A stretch of 64,000 bases of DNA, taken from Brucella tritici (lineage in GTDB: Bacteria; Pseudomonadota; Alphaproteobacteria; Rhizobiales; Rhizobiaceae). Shown here piece by piece: positions 18,022 to 27,349 of the stretch (position 1 is the stretch's first letter; each line of letters opens with the position of its first letter). Under the pieces are notes generated by a model. That model did no database searches. It was not told the DNA's origin and saw nothing but the letters and a program-made list of their open reading frames with translations. The stretch lies in assembly GCF_008932295.1 (NCBI RefSeq), contig NZ_WBWA01000007.1:1-64000 (forward strand), read 5' to 3'. Made by a program: the position numbers and the translations under genes.

Positions 18022-19215
18022 TTATCTCTTCAGATTGACCAGCACGTCCATCAGTTCGGAACCGGTCTGGAAGACTTTTGAATTGGCCGTATAACTGCGC
18101 TGCGCCTCGATCATGTCGGTCAGTTCCTGCGCAATATCGGCGTTGGATTCCTCCAATGTGCCCGACATGACCTTGCCCATGCCGTCGCTTTGCGGGAAAC
18201 CAAGGCGGACATCGCCCGATTCCGCGCTTGGCAGAAACACGTTGCCGCTCACGACCGTCATGCGATCCGGGCTCGCGACATTGGCGAGCGGAATGCGCGC
18301 CAGAACTTTCTGCGTGCCGTTTTCGTAGATGGCGACGACCGATCCGTCATTGGCCACATCCACGCCCTTGACCGAAGATGGCGCCTGACCGTTAATCTGA
18401 GCCTGCGAGATCGTATAGTCACCGGCGCGCTGCGTCGATGCACCCAGATTGAGGTTGAGGTTCTGACCGCCATAAGGTCCAAGATCGACCGCAATGCCAC
18501 CGGCAGACGTCATGTCGCCCGTTGTCGGATCGAATGTGAGCGTCGTCGGGCCACCGACCACTGCATCGTCGGCAGCATTCTTGACCGTGACGCTCCATTC
18601 ATCCGCGCCGGTCTTGGTGAAATAGACGTCCAGCGTGATCTTCTCGCCCTTGTCATTATAGGAGATCAGCGACGTCTTGTGATTGAATTCGCCCGCCGCC
18701 GGGATCTGATCGGTAGACGGCAAATTGACCGTGAAATTGCCGGACGTGCTGGCCTCCGGCGGAAGTGCTGCGCTGTTGACATTGATGATGTTCAATCCGG
18801 CCATTGTCAGCGCGCCAGCCGGATCGTTCGGGCCTGCGCCCAGCAGATAATAGCCGGCTGAATTGACCAGGTTGCCGTTCTTGTCGGGAACGAAGGAACC
18901 GGCGCGGGTCAGGAAGGTCGAGCCATCCGCTCCCTGCACCACAAAATAGCCGTTGCCGTCGATGGCAAGGTCGGTCGTGGAGGAGGTGGAACGGATGCCG
19001 CCCTGATCGGAAATGCCGTAGCGCACATTGGTCAGAACGCTGCCGGAATTATATTGTCCGCCAGTGCTGGGCAGAACGAGCGACGAAAACTGGGTTTCCG
19101 CGCGCTTGTAACCGACGGTGCTTGCATTCGCGATGTTGTCAGCGACCGCCGACAGGCGGTTTGCCTGCGCGTTCATTCCCTAAACACCGGTCCGCATCAT
19201 ACCGTAGAGGCTCAT
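18022..19215 (-). CDS. flgE: flagellar hook protein FlgE with an in-frame amber codon at codon 12
   Basis: The reading frame starts at an ATG at 19215 behind a good AGGAG site and encodes MSLYGMMRTGV, then TAG (19180-19182), then GMNAQANRLSAVADNIANAST and a full FlgE body to 18022. The family normally reads MSLYGMMRTGVSGMNAQAN, so one base change (TCG to TAG) explains the stop. The open remainder from an ATG at 19176 gives 384 residues with the complete body and the C-terminal ELTDMIEAQRSYTANSKVF helix. It lacks 13 residues of the D0 helix and its usual ribosome-binding site. Outcomes could be loss of the hook, reinitiation at 19176, amber suppression, or a base-call error. The gene stands alone between flgK and ftcR. 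Confidence 0.9.
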
Positions 19216-19460
19216 TGGCAGCTCCTGATTAGTTGTAGCAACCAGCTCTAAGTCTGAAACTTTCAAGCTGGAATTCGTAAAACCGAGCGGTGGAATCGGC
19301 GCGGCGACCCACTCATCCGCGATAAAGCTAAAGGACCACGCTTGCGTGAAACTGTAGCCTCGGGATTTTCTACGCTTTTACTGGGGGACCGACGCGATTC
19401 CGGAAATTCGTAAAAAGGCTCGAAATCGCGATACTGGGGAATGCGGAAGATGCAGCTATA

Positions 19461-20144
19461 TCACTCGATATTGATGCAGTAGCCGAGGAAGCGCTTGGAA
19501 TCGATCGGATCGAAACCCATCTGCTCACGCAGCTTCTTGCGCAACTTGCTGATATGGCTTTCAACGACGTTCTCTTCGACTTCACTGTCGAAAATGCCGT
19601 AGATCGCGCTGAAAATCTGCGCCTTGTTGAGGCGGCGACCGCGATTGGCGATCAAATATTCCAGAATGCGGCGCTCGCGGCGCGGCAGCGGAAAATCGAT
19701 ACCGTTGATCTGCGGGTCGCGGCCATCGGAGAAAACACGGATCGGGCCAAGCTCGGTGCCGCTGTCGTTGGAAGCGGCGGACGCGCCTGCGCGGCGGCGG
19801 ATCGCATTGATGCGCGCAAGGATTTCACGCACATGCACCGGCTTGCGGACAACATCGTCAACTCCGGATTGAAACAGCTCAAGCGTATGTTCCAGTGACG
19901 GGCGGTCGTTGACGGCGATCACAGGCGCCTTGCAGCGTTCACGAATCCGGGCCGGAAGCCGATGCTGATCCGCACATTCGCCAATCAGGAAGGCCTCGAC
20001 AGCCATGATATCCTGCTGCGGAACGCTCTCCACCCATTCATCGAAATCGGTAGGGGTAAAACCCGTTGTCGTGATGCCCTCGCGACCGAACCAGGAAGAG
20101 TACCCTTCAGTCACTAAATCTCTGTCGTCTACGACAACAATCAT
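19461..20144 (-). CDS. ftcR: flagellar master regulator FtcR, OmpR-type response regulator
   Basis: A 227-residue two-domain response regulator. The receiver domain spans about residues 1-110 (acidic pair D6-D7 and conserved K101 in VRKPVHV), and the OmpR/PhoB winged helix spans about 130-225 ([41 protein letters not shown]). The usual phosphoacceptor Asp position ([11 protein letters not shown]) carries Glu (E50), so it may work without phosphorylation. It closely matches FtcR of Brucella and Rem of Sinorhizobium, class-I activators of flagellar genes. No partner kinase lies nearby. Upstream is an AT-rich region with two identical palindromes. Confidence 0.93.
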   Translation of the reverse strand: MIVVVDDRDLVTEGYSSWFGREGITTTGFTPTDFDEWVESVPQQDIMAVEAFLIGECADQHRLPARIRERCKAPVIAVNDRPSLEHTLELFQSGVDDVVRKPVHVREILARINAIRRRAGASAASNDSGTELGPIRVFSDGRDPQINGIDFPLPRRERRILEYLIANRGRRLNKAQIFSAIYGIFDSEVEENVVESHISKLRKKLREQMGFDPIDSKRFLGYCINIE

Positions 20145-20486
20145 CGGCCCGCCTTCCGAATCAATATGTTAGCCCAAGCAAGATAGAAATAACTGGCGGA
20201 AGGAATCAGCAACAATGGCAATATATTGCCCGCAATATATTGGGAGGTAAATTAGCACATTATAATTTATGAGGAATCGCGCTGATTGCAAAGCGCCTAC
20301 TTCTTTAGACGTAAGAACCTTAACCGGATGTTAACGGCTCACAAACTTTTACGATTCTTTACAAGGGCTTAAAAATCCACCCGCTAATTTAGTGCATATT
20401 AGGCACACCAATCAGAGGTTGAGTGCTATTCAGTCGGGTGCACCTGACGATCTGTTACAACCTGTAAAATTTTAATGGATTGCTGT
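20145..20486. promoter_or_regulatory. AT-rich control region upstream of ftcR with two identical palindromes
   Basis: About 340 bp without a gene, notably richer in A/T than its surroundings. The palindrome CAATATATTG occurs twice, at 20219-20228 and 20233-20242, 14 bp apart and about 75-100 bp upstream of the ftcR start. This is where the ftcR promoter and its regulators should act. MucR-type silencers prefer AT-rich DNA with TA steps, which fits, but binding is inference. Confidence 0.5.
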
Positions 20487-21107
20487 TCAGCCGAAGCAGA
20501 AGCTTCGCGCCTGCGTCGTCCAGTTTCCGAAGCCGGAGGCGACCATATTCGTCATCACGCGACAGACGTAACGCTTCTGGGCGGGGTCGTTATTCGGGCC
20601 TGCGTGATAGCGCGCGACAGCCATCGTCCAGTTGCCCTCGCGCTGCCGAAGCTGCTTTAGAAAACGAGCCGCATAATCGACATTCAGGCTTGGCATCAGC
20701 ATCGCGGCGACCGACGGAAATTCCTTGCCGTGATAGTGGTAATTGATCTGCATACAACCGAGGTCGATCAGTTTCGCACCTTCGGCCCGCACCTCGTCGA
20801 AACGTCTCACCGCTGCCATCTGCGACGGCATGAATTCGGCACGGCCTTCAATGTTCATCGCATAGGGTTGCAAGGAATTCTTGCGGCCGGTTTCCGTGAG
20901 GCCGACAGCATAGAGGATGCCGAGCGGAACATCGTAGCGGGCAGATGCCCGGTGCATTTCACGTTCGCAGATGTTTTCGGCGCGGGCCGGGTTGCTATCA
21001 GACAACCAGGCCGCGGTTGCGACCATCATTGCGAGAAGTGCCGTTCCCGCTGTCCTGAGCGGCTTGCATGTCCGAACGCTCGTGTCCTGCCTGACCGGAT
21101 TCGCCAT
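20487..21107 (-). CDS. lytic transglycosylase of the flagellar cluster
   Basis: A 206-residue secreted SLT-domain protein. It has a signal peptide (PLRTAGTALLAMMVATAAWL, ending ARA), then CEREMHRASARYDVPLGILYAVGLTETG with the catalytic Glu of the ES/ET motif, and DLGCMQINYHYHG (GxMQIN motif). It would cut peptidoglycan to let the rod pass, complementing the muramidase-less FlgJ. The ATG at 21107 follows GAGGGCAGGCAG and gives a proper signal peptide, which means a 110-bp out-of-frame overlap with fliK. It is the last gene of the fliF-motB operon. Confidence 0.85.
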   Translation of the reverse strand: MANPVRQDTSVRTCKPLRTAGTALLAMMVATAAWLSDSNPARAENICEREMHRASARYDVPLGILYAVGLTETGRKNSLQPYAMNIEGRAEFMPSQMAAVRRFDEVRAEGAKLIDLGCMQINYHYHGKEFPSVAAMLMPSLNVDYAARFLKQLRQREGNWTMAVARYHAGPNNDPAQKRYVCRVMTNMVASGFGNWTTQARSFCFG

Positions 21108-22242
21108 TCTGCCTGCCCTCACCGCCCATAAAACCAGCCTGCGCCTGGGCGCCGTTTCGCCCGTCGAAGCCTTGCTGCATGTTGAAAGCCTGCTGCTGGC
21201 CCGGTTGCTGGCCCGCATTCTGCGATGCCTGCGCCTGCTGCACGGCACCCGCCGCGTTGCGGTCGGCGACGGTCACCGAAATTTTCGCATCGTCTGCAAT
21301 ACCTGCCGCCTTCAGGGCTTTCTCGATCATCGAGCGGTCGGCAGCGAGCGCTTCCGCCCCATGGGTCTTTTCAGCGACGAGATGCACCTCGACACCTTCC
21401 GACCCCACGCGAATGCGGGCCGTCACGGCGCCAAGTTCCACCGGATCAAGCCTGATCTGCAAGGTCTTGACCGTGCCGAAGCTGCGCTCGGAAACCACCT
21501 GAATGTCTGCAATCCGGGCCGCCGCCTGCGATGGCGTGGTGGCTGCCTTGATGTCCGCAGGCGCATTGCCCTTTGTGGTTGGCTGCTGCTGGATATCGGT
21601 TCTGTCAGGCATCTGACCCGACTGCTGCTGCGCCTGTCCCTTATCTGCTTTCAGAAGGCTGGCGAGATCGTCCCCGGAACTTTCGGCCTGACTATCGCCG
21701 ATAGCCTTCGGTGCATCCTGATGGATTGCCTGATCCGGTTTGGCGCTGGCCGATGGGGTTGCCGCCGTCTTCGAAGACACCGGTTCAAGCGCGCGTTTCT
21801 TCTGATCAGCCTGTAGATCGGCTTGTAGCTCGCCCCCCTGCCCTTCGACCTGTTTCGGGTCGATGTCTTTGATTAAGGCAGAAAGCGGATCCGAGGCATT
21901 TGTGTCGTTTTTCGCAGTATTCGGCGTGGAAAAGCCGCGATTTGCCCCTTTCAAATCAGGCGAAGAAGCGTCCAAAGAAAGGAGATTTTGTGGCAGGGCA
22001 AACAGGGCGACCGGCTTTGAACCTTCCTCATCCTTCGCATCTGCCTCATCCGAACCCGCATTGGCTTCGCTGTCATCCTTCTTCTCGACCTTGCCCTGCG
22101 GCCTTTCGAGAAGTGAACTGAACAATTTTGCCGGATCAGCATTATCCTGTCCCTCGCCCTCGGTTTTAGCCTGGGAAGGACCCGAATTCCGGGCGAGCGA
22201 AGCAAGGCGGCTGGTGGAGTTCAGCAAAATATCAATGCTCAT
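20998..22242 (-). CDS. fliK: hook-length control protein FliK (MotD type)
   Basis: A 414-residue protein with a long low-complexity, Gln/Asp/Lys-rich N-terminal part. A C-terminal Flg_hook domain at about residues 240-335 follows (TLQIRLDPVELGAVTARIRVGSEGVEVHLVAE, containing the LDPxxLGxVxV signature), then a Gln/Asn-rich tail. In rhizobia this gene was first called motD and later shown to be FliK, which measures the hook and switches export specificity to filament proteins. It overlaps motC by 4 bp and the transglycosylase by 110 bp. Confidence 0.85.
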   Translation of the reverse strand: MSIDILLNSTSRLASLARNSGPSQAKTEGEGQDNADPAKLFSSLLERPQGKVEKKDDSEANAGSDEADAKDEEGSKPVALFALPQNLLSLDASSPDLKGANRGFSTPNTAKNDTNASDPLSALIKDIDPKQVEGQGGELQADLQADQKKRALEPVSSKTAATPSASAKPDQAIHQDAPKAIGDSQAESSGDDLASLLKADKGQAQQQSGQMPDRTDIQQQPTTKGNAPADIKAATTPSQAAARIADIQVVSERSFGTVKTLQIRLDPVELGAVTARIRVGSEGVEVHLVAEKTHGAEALAADRSMIEKALKAAGIADDAKISVTVADRNAAGAVQQAQASQNAGQQPGQQQAFNMQQGFDGRNGAQAQAGFMGGEGRQNGESGQAGHERSDMQAAQDSGNGTSRNDGRNRGLVV

Positions 22243-23546
22243 TGAACGGTCTTTCCTAGCAAGGCATCGATCTCGGCAAGCTTGCGCCGCGCATCTTCCA
22301 TCGTTTTCTGCAAGTCGTCTTCCGGCTGGTTCTTGACCGGCTTCATGCTGATTGCCACCGGGGTCGGCTCAGGCTTTACGGCCTCATGCGCCTGCGAATC
22401 CGCCACGGCCATCGAAGGCACATCCCGTTCGGTGAGGGCCGGTTTTGCAGGCGGCAAAGCATCTGGAGTGCGCGTAACCACCGTGCCCACCGCTTCGGCG
22501 GCCTTCAGCAATTTCCGGTCACGCTCCTGCAATTTGTCGGGCGAAATCTGCGACAGCTCACGCAGCGCGCTACCCGCCGAATCCGAAGCCACATCGCTTG
22601 CAGCCGCATAAAGATTGGCGCGGGTTGGGTCGGCTTTCAGTCTGTCGGCAAGCTTTTTCGCCTCGGATGACATGAACCGCGCCCGTTCCGTCTGACCATC
22701 GACGAGCGCGCCGCGCGCGATTTGCAGATAAAGCGAATATTGCATCACCGGATCAGCCGATCCGATCAGTTTTGCCAGTTCCGCATTGCCGATACGGTCG
22801 TTGAGCTTCACCGCAGCATCGACAAATTGCGCCATGAAATCACGCATATAGGGCGAACGCGGAAAGCGCTGGAGATAGTTTCGTGACAGGAGTCTGATCT
22901 TGTCGGCATCGCCAAGCTTGGCTGCAATCGGCATCGAACGACGGATCGCCGCTTCCTCAAACAAGGTGCCCGGCGCTTCAAGCCGCACCTGATCGAGCCG
23001 CGTCAAGGCCGTCGCCGGATCGAAGGCGGTCATCTGGCTGGCGGTTACGAGCACGATGGATGCCTTCAGCTCCGCCGGAACATCGGCTGACAGCGGAACC
23101 GAGAAAAGCTTCACCACTTCAATTGTCTGGCCGGAAGCATAGGCCAATGCGCCCTTGACCAGTTCCGGCGGCACCGCATCCGTCTTGAGGTCGGCAAGAA
23201 CCTTGCGCACCGCTTCCGGATTACCGCCGTTGAAGAGATAGATGATCGCCGCATAGACATTTTCCGGATTGTTCCAGACGTCATTCGACGCTCGGCCCAT
23301 ATCCGCACTGACAAAGCCCAGAAGCTTGTTCAGCATCACCACCGCTTCCGGCTTTCCGGCAACAACCTGATCCTGCAACATGCGCAGCGAACGCACGAGC
23401 TTGTAGGGTTCCAGCACTGGCAGCGTACGGGTCTCGGCCAATGCCTGCATTTGCGCAATGGCTGGATAAGCCGCTCCCACCAGGGAGAAGCCTGCAACAC
23501 ATGCCAGCAAGGAGCGCATGGCGAGCTGCTTCCCGGATTGCCTCAT
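22239..23546 (-). CDS. motC: periplasmic motility protein MotC
   Basis: A 435-residue exported protein. It has a signal peptide (MRSLLACVAGFSLVGAAYPA, then IAQ) and a helical periplasmic body beginning LPVLEPYKLVRSLRMLQDQVVAGKPEAV. MotC is specific to rhizobia and relatives, where it binds the periplasmic part of MotB and is needed for torque. It overlaps the 3' end of motB (ATGA), so the pair is translationally coupled. Confidence 0.88.
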   Translation of the reverse strand: MRQSGKQLAMRSLLACVAGFSLVGAAYPAIAQMQALAETRTLPVLEPYKLVRSLRMLQDQVVAGKPEAVVMLNKLLGFVSADMGRASNDVWNNPENVYAAIIYLFNGGNPEAVRKVLADLKTDAVPPELVKGALAYASGQTIEVVKLFSVPLSADVPAELKASIVLVTASQMTAFDPATALTRLDQVRLEAPGTLFEEAAIRRSMPIAAKLGDADKIRLLSRNYLQRFPRSPYMRDFMAQFVDAAVKLNDRIGNAELAKLIGSADPVMQYSLYLQIARGALVDGQTERARFMSSEAKKLADRLKADPTRANLYAAASDVASDSAGSALRELSQISPDKLQERDRKLLKAAEAVGTVVTRTPDALPPAKPALTERDVPSMAVADSQAHEAVKPEPTPVAISMKPVKNQPEDDLQKTMEDARRKLAEIDALLGKTVQ

Positions 23547-24658
23547 GGAGCGGACTTCAGGAAAATATCGATGCGGCGGTTCTCAGCCGCATTCGGATCG
23601 TTGGTGTTCTTGGGCTGGCGGTCGGCATAGCCTTCCACACGCAGCACACGCTTTTCATCGAGCCCGCCGCGTACCAGCATATAATAAGCCATCTGCGCGC
23701 GCGCCGAAGACAGACGCCAGTTGTCATAGGTCGCGCTCTTGAATGGGCGTGCATCCGTATGTCCGCTGATGATGACTTCGCCCGGCTGGCGCGCAATCAC
23801 CTGCGCTATACGCTCCAGCATCTGCACCACGCGGGCATCCGGCTTGGCCGATCCGATGGTGAACATGCCATAATCGATCTTGTCGGTGAGCTGGATCATC
23901 ACGCCGCCATCGACCGGAACGACCGTCACATCGGGCATTGGCTCGGCCTTCTTCGCCTCAGCGCCTTCTTTCGCGGCTTCGCCCTCAGCCGCCTTTTTCA
24001 GGTCGGCAATCAACTGTTCCTGCGTCTCTGCGGGTTTTGCAGCCTCTTCCGGCTTCGCCTGGGCTGCTTCCGGCGTGGGTGGCGTGGCAGGCGCAGCATC
24101 GGGCGGCGTCAAATCATTGACGGCCTTGCTGGACCAGTAATCCGGGCTGAACGGATCGCGATAGGCTTCGCCGCCTTCGGCACCGGTAGCAGGGCCGGAT
24201 TGCGACGTGCCACCATCGCCCTTGGCGGACTGGTTCTGCAACACACCGGTTTCGTGGGCCAGTTCCGACAGGACCGCATAGGGTTCGCGGAAAAGCTGGC
24301 GCTCTTCCTGGTCGCTTGGCAGAGAAACAGTCGTGTCGTTGATGACCTTGGTGCTGTTTTCGATCTGCTGGTCGCTTTCATAGCGAACCTTGCCGTCTTT
24401 CTTCTCGACATCCTGCACGCCCTTGGGGCTTGAATGCCGGTCCATCAGTTTGACGGGATTGAAATAGCTGGCAACCGCTGCCTTGGTTTCCTCATTCGCG
24501 GCATTGATGAGCCACATGACGAGGAAGAAGGCCATCATTGCAGTCATGAAGTCAGCATAGGCGATCTTCCACACACCACCATGATGGCTGTCATGGTCGT
24601 CATGTCCACCCCGGCGAACAATGATGATCTCACGTTTGGTTTCGGGATCGATGCTCAT
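23543..24658 (-). CDS. motB: flagellar stator protein MotB
   Basis: A 371-residue stator subunit. A short cytoplasmic N-terminus is followed by one transmembrane helix with the essential proton-binding Asp (D36 in YADFMTAMMAFFLVMWL). A Pro/Ala/Glu-rich linker of about 100 residues follows, then the OmpA-like peptidoglycan-binding domain (IISGHTDARPFKSATYDNWRLSSARAQMAYYML and AENRRIDI). It pairs with MotA, which is encoded 14 kb away on the plus strand, as in other rhizobia. Confidence 0.95.
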   Translation of the reverse strand: MSIDPETKREIIIVRRGGHDDHDSHHGGVWKIAYADFMTAMMAFFLVMWLINAANEETKAAVASYFNPVKLMDRHSSPKGVQDVEKKDGKVRYESDQQIENSTKVINDTTVSLPSDQEERQLFREPYAVLSELAHETGVLQNQSAKGDGGTSQSGPATGAEGGEAYRDPFSPDYWSSKAVNDLTPPDAAPATPPTPEAAQAKPEEAAKPAETQEQLIADLKKAAEGEAAKEGAEAKKAEPMPDVTVVPVDGGVMIQLTDKIDYGMFTIGSAKPDARVVQMLERIAQVIARQPGEVIISGHTDARPFKSATYDNWRLSSARAQMAYYMLVRGGLDEKRVLRVEGYADRQPKNTNDPNAAENRRIDIFLKSAP

Positions 24659-25362
24659 TGAACCGCAGCCTTCAATTCTTCAAGAAGCGGCGCGATGCGT
24701 GTTTCAAGCATCCGGTCGCCAAAGGAAAAGGAAAGTTCGTCCGCACCGGTTTCTGAAAACCGGCAACCATGCGGCAACAGGGCCGCATGATCGCGAAGCG
24801 GTGCAACCAAACGCGCTGGGCCGGAGATTTCCGGTGCTTCGCCATCAAGCGCCAGCGCCGCAATGCGCCGCGCAAATTCCGCGACCGCCTCACGCTCCAT
24901 CTTTTCCGCCAGCAAAGGCATCAGGATTTCGGCAATCTGGCCGGAATAATTTCGCTCAAGCGCGGTCAGTGCTTCGGTCAGACTACCCGCCAAGAGCAAA
25001 GCCTGCTCACGCGAAAATGCAGCACGCAAGGTCTCGATCTCGGTCTCGTGTTCGCGAACAAGCCGTGCCCTCTCGGCCTCGTAAAGCGCCTGTGCTTCCC
25101 TGTGGCCGTCCTCGCGCCCTGCTTCGAATGCCAGGCGCTTTTCTTCCTCGATGGCGATAATGGCGGCGACTTCGGCCTGCTCGGTAGCGGCGGCTTTTTC
25201 AGCCGAGACGGGGCGCTTCGCTCCATCGCCGCCCGCCTGTGGCGGGGGCGTTTCTTTCAGCGGCTTCGGCGGCGCAGGCGCGGCAATGATCTCGACCGCC
25301 TCATCCTCGATATGATGGGTCGAAAAATCGGGCAGATAACGGCTGAGGGAAAGCGCGCTCAT
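24655..25362 (-). CDS. FliH-like regulator of the flagellar ATPase
   Basis: A 235-residue cytoplasmic protein with a proline-rich N-terminus. It has a long helical segment rich in Glu, Ala and Arg (FEAGREDGHREAQALYEAERARLVREH at about residues 90-125) and a C-terminal globular part. Length, layout and position between fliF and motB suit FliH, which holds FliI in an inactive dimer and guides it to the export gate. The sequence family is divergent, so this is a contextual call. It is packed tightly: 2 bp after fliF, 4-bp overlap with motB. Confidence 0.65.
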   Translation of the reverse strand: MSALSLSRYLPDFSTHHIEDEAVEIIAAPAPPKPLKETPPPQAGGDGAKRPVSAEKAAATEQAEVAAIIAIEEEKRLAFEAGREDGHREAQALYEAERARLVREHETEIETLRAAFSREQALLLAGSLTEALTALERNYSGQIAEILMPLLAEKMEREAVAEFARRIAALALDGEAPEISGPARLVAPLRDHAALLPHGCRFSETGADELSFSFGDRMLETRIAPLLEELKAAVQ

Positions 25363-25364
25363 CG

Positions 25365-27119
25365 TCAGGCCGCCTCAAGCTCCGGCATAGCCGAAGCCTT
25401 TACGGCCGATTCCCTCAATGGTTGGGCTTCGCGGCTCGCGGCGGTTTCGTGAATCCACTGCTTGAGAATGGAGGCGACGCGCTCCTCATCCATGTCGATC
25501 ATCTGTTCCAGACGCAATTTGGCAGGCATGCGCATGCGCTGGCGAAGATCGCTGAGGCTGGTCTTCATCTGGTCAGCATAGGCTTCCGGTCCACCGATAA
25601 CGGCCTGCACGCCTTCACCAGCCGCCTGACCGCCGACGAAATTCGGCATCGCCACTTCGCTCGTCTCGCGGACTGCTACTTCCGTGCCGGTTGGCTTGGC
25701 ATTCTGGTCACGCAGCAGCGGACGCAGGCCAAACCAGATCAGGAGACCGACGGCGGCAAGAATGGCGAGCGCATTGACATAGGAACCGCTCTGGCGAAGC
25801 ACCGTATCGGTCCATGGCGTGGAGACCGGCTCCATATCGGCACCGGCAGGATCCAGGAAGTTCACCGCCGTCACATTGATGACGTCACCGCGATCGGCAT
25901 TGAGACCGGCAGCGGTTGCAACGAGATCACGGATCTTGGTGATCTGCTGATCGACAAAATTAGCTGGCGGCGGCGTGGTTCCCGCGGTTTCCAGAAGCCG
26001 CGCCTGATCGATGACCACGGCAATGGACAGCCGTTTGACGGCATAGCCGTCGCTGACAGTGGAAACCGTCTTGCTGTTCATTTCGTAATTGGTCAGTTCC
26101 TCGCGGCGGTCGGTCTTTTCCGTCGAGCTTTCGCCATTGCGGTTCTGGATTTCTTCCTGCGGAATGTTCTGTTCGACGCCGGTTGCATTGTCGTTGCGAT
26201 TGTTGCGGGAATCGCCGCTTTCACGGACGACACGCACGGAACGCTCGACGCGGGATTCAGGATCGTAGGTCGTCTCGTTGATCTGGCGGCGGTCCGTATC
26301 GAGTACGGCCTGAACGCTCGTCTGGAAATGGCCAATGCCGAGATAAGGCGCCAGTGCCTTGCGAATGCTGTCATCCACATTGCCCGCAACCTGTTGCTCC
26401 AGAGAAGCGGTCATGAGGGCTGCGCCATTGGCGGCTTCGCCAGCCGATGCCAGCAGGCGGCCGTTGGTGTCGAGAACAGTGACGGCAGAAGCATCGAGAG
26501 ATGGAACGGCGGCGGCGACCAACTGGCGGATGGATTGGGCGGATTCGGCAGCAAAGCCGCCTTCGGCGCGGATGACGACCGAAGCCGATGGCTTCTGATC
26601 ACCGCGACGGAACGAACCTTTTTCGGCCAGGACAATATGAACGCGGGCAGCTTTCACGCCACGAATGGCCTGGATGGTACGGGCAATTTCGCCTTCCAAT
26701 GCGCGCACGCGGGTGATTTCCTGCATGAACGAAGTGAGGCCCAGCGAACCCATATTGTCGAACAGCTCGTAACCGGCATTGTTCGAGGTCGGCAGGCCCT
26801 TTTCGGCCAGATACATCCGGGCATTTTCAGCCTTGCCGATGGGCACGAGGATGGACGAACCATCTGCCTTTACGTCGAAGGGAATGCCTGCTTCACCGAG
26901 CGCAAGACCCATGCGGTTCACGTCGTCGCGCGAAAGGCCGACATAGAGCGTCTCATAGGATGGGCGGCTCAGATAGATGCTCGTATAGAGGATCGCGCCC
27001 ATGAGAGCCGCGCCCACAAGTCCGAGCGCGATGAGTTTTCGCGCGCCGAGTTTGCCGAGCGTACCCTTGAGCTGTTCGATCAATTGCTGGAAATTCTGCT
27101 GCATCCACACCACCGCCAT
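25365..27119 (-). CDS. fliF: flagellar MS-ring protein FliF
   Basis: A 584-residue MS-ring subunit with an N-terminal transmembrane helix (LIALGLVGAALMGAILY) and the YscJ/FliF ring-building motif (SYETLYVGLSRDDVNRMGLALGEAGIPF). VRALEGEIARTIQAIRGVKAARVHIVL follows, then a second transmembrane helix near residue 455 and a C-terminal FliG-binding tail. It is the platform for rod and switch assembly and heads the fliF-fliH-motB-motC-fliK-transglycosylase operon. A downstream in-frame ATG at 27104 is an alternative start with a purine-rich lead. Confidence 0.95.
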   Translation of the reverse strand: MAVVWMQQNFQQLIEQLKGTLGKLGARKLIALGLVGAALMGAILYTSIYLSRPSYETLYVGLSRDDVNRMGLALGEAGIPFDVKADGSSILVPIGKAENARMYLAEKGLPTSNNAGYELFDNMGSLGLTSFMQEITRVRALEGEIARTIQAIRGVKAARVHIVLAEKGSFRRGDQKPSASVVIRAEGGFAAESAQSIRQLVAAAVPSLDASAVTVLDTNGRLLASAGEAANGAALMTASLEQQVAGNVDDSIRKALAPYLGIGHFQTSVQAVLDTDRRQINETTYDPESRVERSVRVVRESGDSRNNRNDNATGVEQNIPQEEIQNRNGESSTEKTDRREELTNYEMNSKTVSTVSDGYAVKRLSIAVVIDQARLLETAGTTPPPANFVDQQITKIRDLVATAAGLNADRGDVINVTAVNFLDPAGADMEPVSTPWTDTVLRQSGSYVNALAILAAVGLLIWFGLRPLLRDQNAKPTGTEVAVRETSEVAMPNFVGGQAAGEGVQAVIGGPEAYADQMKTSLSDLRQRMRMPAKLRLEQMIDMDEERVASILKQWIHETAASREAQPLRESAVKASAMPELEAA

Positions 27120-27212
27120 AATGATGGATGCAAACTAGCCCGCGAAGCTTGCGCGAAAGTGGCGGCTGATGAAGCAAGTGCTTCTGTAAGCTGGAAATGA
27201 GCGCAAAGAATT

Positions 27213-27238
27213 GGGGCGCGGAATAAATCCCGCGCCCC
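27213..27238 (-). terminator. terminator candidate downstream of the flagellin gene
   Basis: The arms GGGGCGCGG (27213-27221) and CCGCGCCCC (27230-27238) form a perfect 9-bp stem. On the minus strand it is followed by AATTCTTT. It would separate flagellin mRNA from the fliF operon. Confidence 0.6.
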
Positions 27239-27349
27239 GTTTTCCGCCCAAAAACATCCGATCCGATCAGGTCGGTTCGGATGCGAACCCCTGATTTACC
27301 TGAGAACTCGCGAGCGCCGGCAACCCGGCGCCCTTGCTGCTTACTCAGA

